Positions 61,754 to 64,000 of a stretch of DNA of 64,000 bases are shown piece by piece. Below the pieces are notes generated by a model. It searched no databases and was not told the origin of the DNA. It worked only from the letters and a program-made list of their open reading frames with translations. Made by a program: the position numbers and the translations under genes. The stretch is taken from contig NZ_JBHLWN010000076.1 in the NCBI RefSeq assembly GCF_042432825.1, forward strand, positions 1 through 64,000, written 5' to 3'. Source of the stretch: Gordoniibacillus chartarius (GTDB lineage Bacteria; Bacillota; Bacilli; Paenibacillales; NBRC-103111). Position 1 is the stretch's first letter. Each line of letters begins with the position of its first letter.

Positions 61754-61996
61754 ATGGAATTGCATAGAGCTGGCGAGCCTCATCCTTTGTACGATGAGAT
61801 TATGGGGTTGAAAGATGCGAAGATGCGGAACGTTGCCATTAAAGCTGTCAATGGAGTGATTGTCGTATCCTACATTGACGATAAATGGATCGTTACTTTA
61901 AACGACCGCTTCCAGCTGGAGAGCACTGATATTAGCGAAATCCTTGACCATGTCGACAAGCTGCACCACGATCGAACGGATGTATACATTCGTTGA
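61754..61996 (+). CDS. Small hypothetical protein
   Basis: An 80-residue soluble protein, not recognised. ACGGAGG lies before the ATG at ideal spacing, so it is likely real. The middle reads as paired strands (VAIKAVNGVIVVSYIDDKWIVTLNDRF) and the end as a helix with several His and Asp residues. It ends about 40 bases before a strong hairpin. Confidence 0.7.
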   Translation: MELHRAGEPHPLYDEIMGLKDAKMRNVAIKAVNGVIVVSYIDDKWIVTLNDRFQLESTDISEILDHVDKLHHDRTDVYIR

Positions 61997-62036
61997 GTCG
62001 GGGCAATCCTCACTAGCTGCATGACTCGCGCTTACA

Positions 62037-62062
62037 AGAGGCTGCCGATTCCGGCAGCCTCT
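62037..62062. terminator. Hairpin between two convergent small genes
   Basis: AGAGGCTGCCG-ATTC-CGGCAGCCTCT is a perfect 11-bp stem with a four-base loop. T-runs on either side are poor, so terminator strength is uncertain. The stop codon of the minus-strand gene touches it directly. Confidence 0.65.
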
Positions 62063-62236
62063 TCAGCGTCGATCTCCAGATCTCTCGATGCTTTCGGCGG
62101 GCAAACGATACGATGATTCCGTATCGTCAGACGAAACATAAATAATCTGACATTCTTGGGACTGCAGAAATAACCTCACGCTTTCTGAGACAGCAAATTC
62201 ACTAGCGTATCCAAGGACTTTAGGCACATTCCACAT
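62063..62236 (-). CDS. Possible small hypothetical protein
   Basis: A 57-residue frame starting MWNVPKVLGYASEF, with protein-like composition and a stop placed right at a strong hairpin. Not recognised. The ribosome site AAGGAAAA is about 13 bases from this ATG but only five from an out-of-frame ATG-TCG-TAA whose stop overlaps the start (TAATG), so start by coupling is possible. The frame could also begin upstream (to 62308). Modest support only. Confidence 0.4.
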   Translation of the reverse strand: MWNVPKVLGYASEFAVSESVRLFLQSQECQIIYVSSDDTESSYRLPAESIERSGDRR

Positions 62237-62401
62237 TACGACATGATTTTCCTTCTTTCTACATCTTCCCCTTTCATTTTCCATACATTTCACATAAAAT
62301 ATATTCAAACAATTTTATTTTTATTGTTAGTTTCAACAATTCGATGCGCTCCGCATCCCCATCCTTCACGATTTTTTAACAAATATTACAGGCTCAGGAT
62401 G

Positions 62402-62430
62402 TTTACATGAACAATCTGATTATTTATAAT
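62402..62430 (+). promoter_or_regulatory. Promoter of the riboswitch-controlled mcp gene
   Basis: TTTACA (62402-62407) and perfect TATAAT (62425-62430) with 17 bp between. Transcription would start near 62437, about 25 bases before the riboswitch aptamer. Confidence 0.8.
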
Positions 62431-62460
62431 AGTCATTAAATGTCAGAAAAGAATAGCTGT

Positions 62461-62545
62461 AAATGGCAAACTTGTCGAAAGATAAGGGCGCAAAGTTATG
62501 GGCCTAAGGCTACAAAGCTATGGCCGCCAGACCGCCAGTTTGAGA
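62461..62545 (+). ncRNA. Cyclic-di-GMP-I (GEMM) riboswitch aptamer
   Basis: Contains the family hallmarks in order: GGCAAACTTGTC-GAAA-GATAAG (P2 arm closed by a GAAA tetraloop), GGGCGCAAAG, TTATGGGCCTAAGGCTAC, AAAGCTATGGCCGCCAG (P3 arm and receptor) and the closing strand AGTTTG, which pairs with CAAACT (62467-62472 with 62537-62542) to form P1. In the usual motif the segment is GACGCAAAG; here it is GGCGCAAAG. It lies between a good promoter and a terminator, upstream of a chemoreceptor gene, a typical GEMM-I setting. Confidence 0.88.
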
Positions 62546-62551
62546 TAGATA

Positions 62552-62586
62552 GCCTATCCCGAACATCTTTGGGGTAGGCTTCTTTT
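62552..62586 (+). terminator. Riboswitch expression-platform terminator
   Basis: GCCTATCCC-GAACATCTTT-GGGGTAGGC is a 9-bp stem (one G-U) followed by TTCTTTT. A competing hairpin GATAG-ATAGC-CTATC (62544-62558) overlaps both the end of P1 and the left arm of this stem, so ligand binding could switch between them. Which state is on cannot be told by eye. Confidence 0.85.
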
Positions 62587-62694
62587 CGTCACTTCCGGCA
62601 TGCAGGGTGCAAATTTTGCTCAAATATGGATTATTTTGTCGCATCGCAACGTTTATACATTCATTACAAATACATCGTAAGGAGTGCAGTCAAC

Positions 62695-64000
62695 TTGAAG
62701 ACCAAAAACTATTTCGGCAAAAATCTATTATTTTCGATGCTGAATCTTCTCATCATCGGGGTGGTGCTCATTTCCGTCAGCGCCTACAACCAAAACCAAA
62801 TTTTAACGGATTCACTCAGAAAACAAACCCATAATATGACCTCCGCATGGGCCCAAGCTATTACCTATAAAGATGTTGAGGGTGCTCTTAGCGACAAACG
62901 CTGGGAAGCAAGCGAGCAGCAAAGGTTAACCAAGCTGTTTGACAGCTACACGGCTTTCAATGCAAACGTAGCTCAAGCCTACATATTCGGCGTCGAACTG
63001 CAGGATGGAAATAAAACTTCGCTGATCGCGTTCCCGAGTCACGTTATTCAAGCATTCAGTGAAGCGAACCTGAAGATTGGGGACATGTACGAGCAGCCGA
63101 AAGAAATCGTCAACGGTTTGAAGAGCATGCTGAAAACCAAATCCGAGACCTTTACTTCCTTCTATAACGACGATTACGGTACTTGGGTGAGCGTACTTTA
63201 TCCTATTATCGACAATAACGGAAATGTTGCGGCTTACTTTGCAGTAGATGTTGACGCCAAAATGATTCCCGAAGCCCAACATTCGTTCCTCCGGAGCTCG
63301 ATTATCCTGCTTTTCATCTCCCTGATCCTTTGCGGCGGTGCGCAATACGTCGTGGCAAGAAGAACGCTTATGCCTCTGAACCATTTGATGCGGGGGATCG
63401 AGCAAGTATCCAACGGAAAATTCAACTTCACCTTGGAGGAAAAAGGCAGCTTCGGCGAATTGAATCAAAAGTTCAATACAATGCTTTCGAATATTCGCGA
63501 AATACTATCGAGTATTAAGCAAACCGCCACAAGCGTAGCCGACGCTTCCAACGAGCTGTTCGGCATCACCGAAAACAACCGACACAGCATTGAGACGATT
63601 ACAACGGAAATCAAGGATATGAACGCACATGTCGACCAGCAAAAAAATTCTACGGAAGAATGCAGCCGATCGATCGTGGAGATCGCCGCATCTTTGCAAG
63701 TCATCGCTCAGAACGCAAGCCAAGTGGCCTACGCATCTCAAGATATGAAACACCTTTCCGAAGAAGGCAACACAGCCGCACAAACGATTTCGGATCAAAT
63801 GGGACGCATTAATGCCAATTCGCACACGACCGCAGGCACAATCAAGCTGCTTGAATCGAAATCCGAACAAATCGGCAACATTCTCAATTTAATTAAAGAC
63901 ATCACGGCCCAAACCAACCTGCTTGCCCTGAACGCCAGCATTGAAGCCGCTCGAGCGGGAGAACACGGCAGAGGCTTTGCGGTAGTGGCCGATGAGGTAC
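62695..64000 (+). CDS. Methyl-accepting chemotaxis protein (cut by window end)
   Basis: Chemoreceptor open to the end of the window (first 435 codons). The start is TTG at 62695 with TAAGGAG ten bases upstream. Helix one is about 11-33 (LFSMLNLLIIGVVLISVSAY). The extracellular region is of the single-Cache type (FGVELQDGN; YGTWVSVLYPIIDNNGNVAAYFAVDVDAK). Helix two is near 203-222, then HAMP. The cytoplasmic coiled coil reaches DITAQTNLLALNASIEAARAG and HGRGFAVVADEV, the signalling tip. The rest of the signalling domain and the stop lie beyond 64000. Preceded by a c-di-GMP-I riboswitch, so expression likely depends on c-di-GMP level. Confidence 0.93.
   Translation, partial: MKTKNYFGKNLLFSMLNLLIIGVVLISVSAYNQNQILTDSLRKQTHNMTSAWAQAITYKDVEGALSDKRWEASEQQRLTKLFDSYTAFNANVAQAYIFGVELQDGNKTSLIAFPSHVIQAFSEANLKIGDMYEQPKEIVNGLKSMLKTKSETFTSFYNDDYGTWVSVLYPIIDNNGNVAAYFAVDVDAKMIPEAQHSFLRSSIILLFISLILCGGAQYVVARRTLMPLNHLMRGIEQVSNGKFNFTLEEKGSFGELNQKFNTMLSNIREILSSIKQTATSVADASNELFGITENNRHSIETITTEIKDMNAHVDQQKNSTEECSRSIVEIAASLQVIAQNASQVAYASQDMKHLSEEGNTAAQTISDQMGRINANSHTTAGTIKLLESKSEQIGNILNLIKDITAQTNLLALNASIEAARAGEHGRGFAVVADEV

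Overview
The window is chromosomal DNA of a Gram-positive carbohydrate-degrading Firmicute, most likely Paenibacillus or a close relative. This rests on several observations: AGGAGG-type ribosome binding sites with frequent GTG and TTG starts; LplA/LplB/YtcP-type sugar ABC transporters without their own ATPase; YesM/YesN-type two-component regulators; S-layer homology (SLH) domains; CcpA-type cre sites; and a GH67 alpha-glucuronidase cluster resembling the aldouronate cluster known from Paenibacillus. No phage, insertion sequence or CRISPR array was seen. Genus-level assignment is inference.

Layout. (1) 0.25-6.4 kb, minus strand: L-rhamnose operon rhaEW - ASRT-like sensor - rhaA - rhaB - DeoR regulator, with a 20-bp-period tandem operator upstream and a strong terminator downstream. 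(2) 6.5-8.5 kb, minus: a translationally coupled ATP-grasp ligase and esterase of unknown product. (3) 8.65-14.4 kb, minus: a fructose PTS operon carrying its own HPr and Enzyme I (fruR-fruK-IIBC-IIA-ptsH-ptsI) from a near-consensus promoter with TTGAY repeats. (4) 14.7-15.4 kb, minus: eight tRNA genes. (5) 15.75-16.5 kb, plus: a small glycosyltransferase. (6) 16.5-29.2 kb, minus: YesN/YesM two-component pair, then a galactan operon of two permeases, binding lipoprotein, ROK kinase, a cell-surface GH53 galactanase with cohesin-like and SLH domains, and a secreted CBM-Ig-dockerin protein. (7) 29.5-42.8 kb: aldouronate/xylan utilisation, with permeases + aguA (GH67) + GH2, two AraC regulators, a separate LplA lipoprotein + NIF3-like protein, and a Gfo/Idh oxidoreductase. 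(8) 43-47.8 kb: an orphan sugar-binding lipoprotein under a cre site, an EamA exporter, LrgA/LrgB holin-like proteins and a divergent LysR regulator. (9) 47.8-51.7 kb, minus: mcp-cheW-cheA. (10) 52-58.1 kb, minus: a third LplABC-type transporter with a membrane-bound AraC regulator. (11) 58.2-61.7 kb: an OmpR/HK pair divergent from a DJ-1/PfpI protein and a DUF2306 membrane protein. (12) 61.7-64 kb: two small genes and a cyclic-di-GMP-I riboswitch with terminator upstream of a chemoreceptor gene cut by the window end.

How it fits together. Most of the window captures plant-polymer sugars. The galactanase would act at the cell surface and feed oligosaccharides to its own transporter. Aldouronates released from glucuronoxylan are imported and split inside by AguA. 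The aldouronate permease operon and the separate LplA operon share a 60-bp promoter/operator sequence, which points to co-regulation by an adjacent AraC protein. Rhamnose and fructose modules feed glycolysis. The cre sites suggest CcpA control, and the riboswitch suggests that c-di-GMP level sets expression of one chemoreceptor.

Strongest leads for follow-up: the cohesin/dockerin pair inside one galactan operon, the ASRT-like protein in the rhamnose operon, the duplicated AraC-type operator, the c-di-GMP riboswitch with a visible terminator, and the uncharacterised esterase/ATP-grasp pair.
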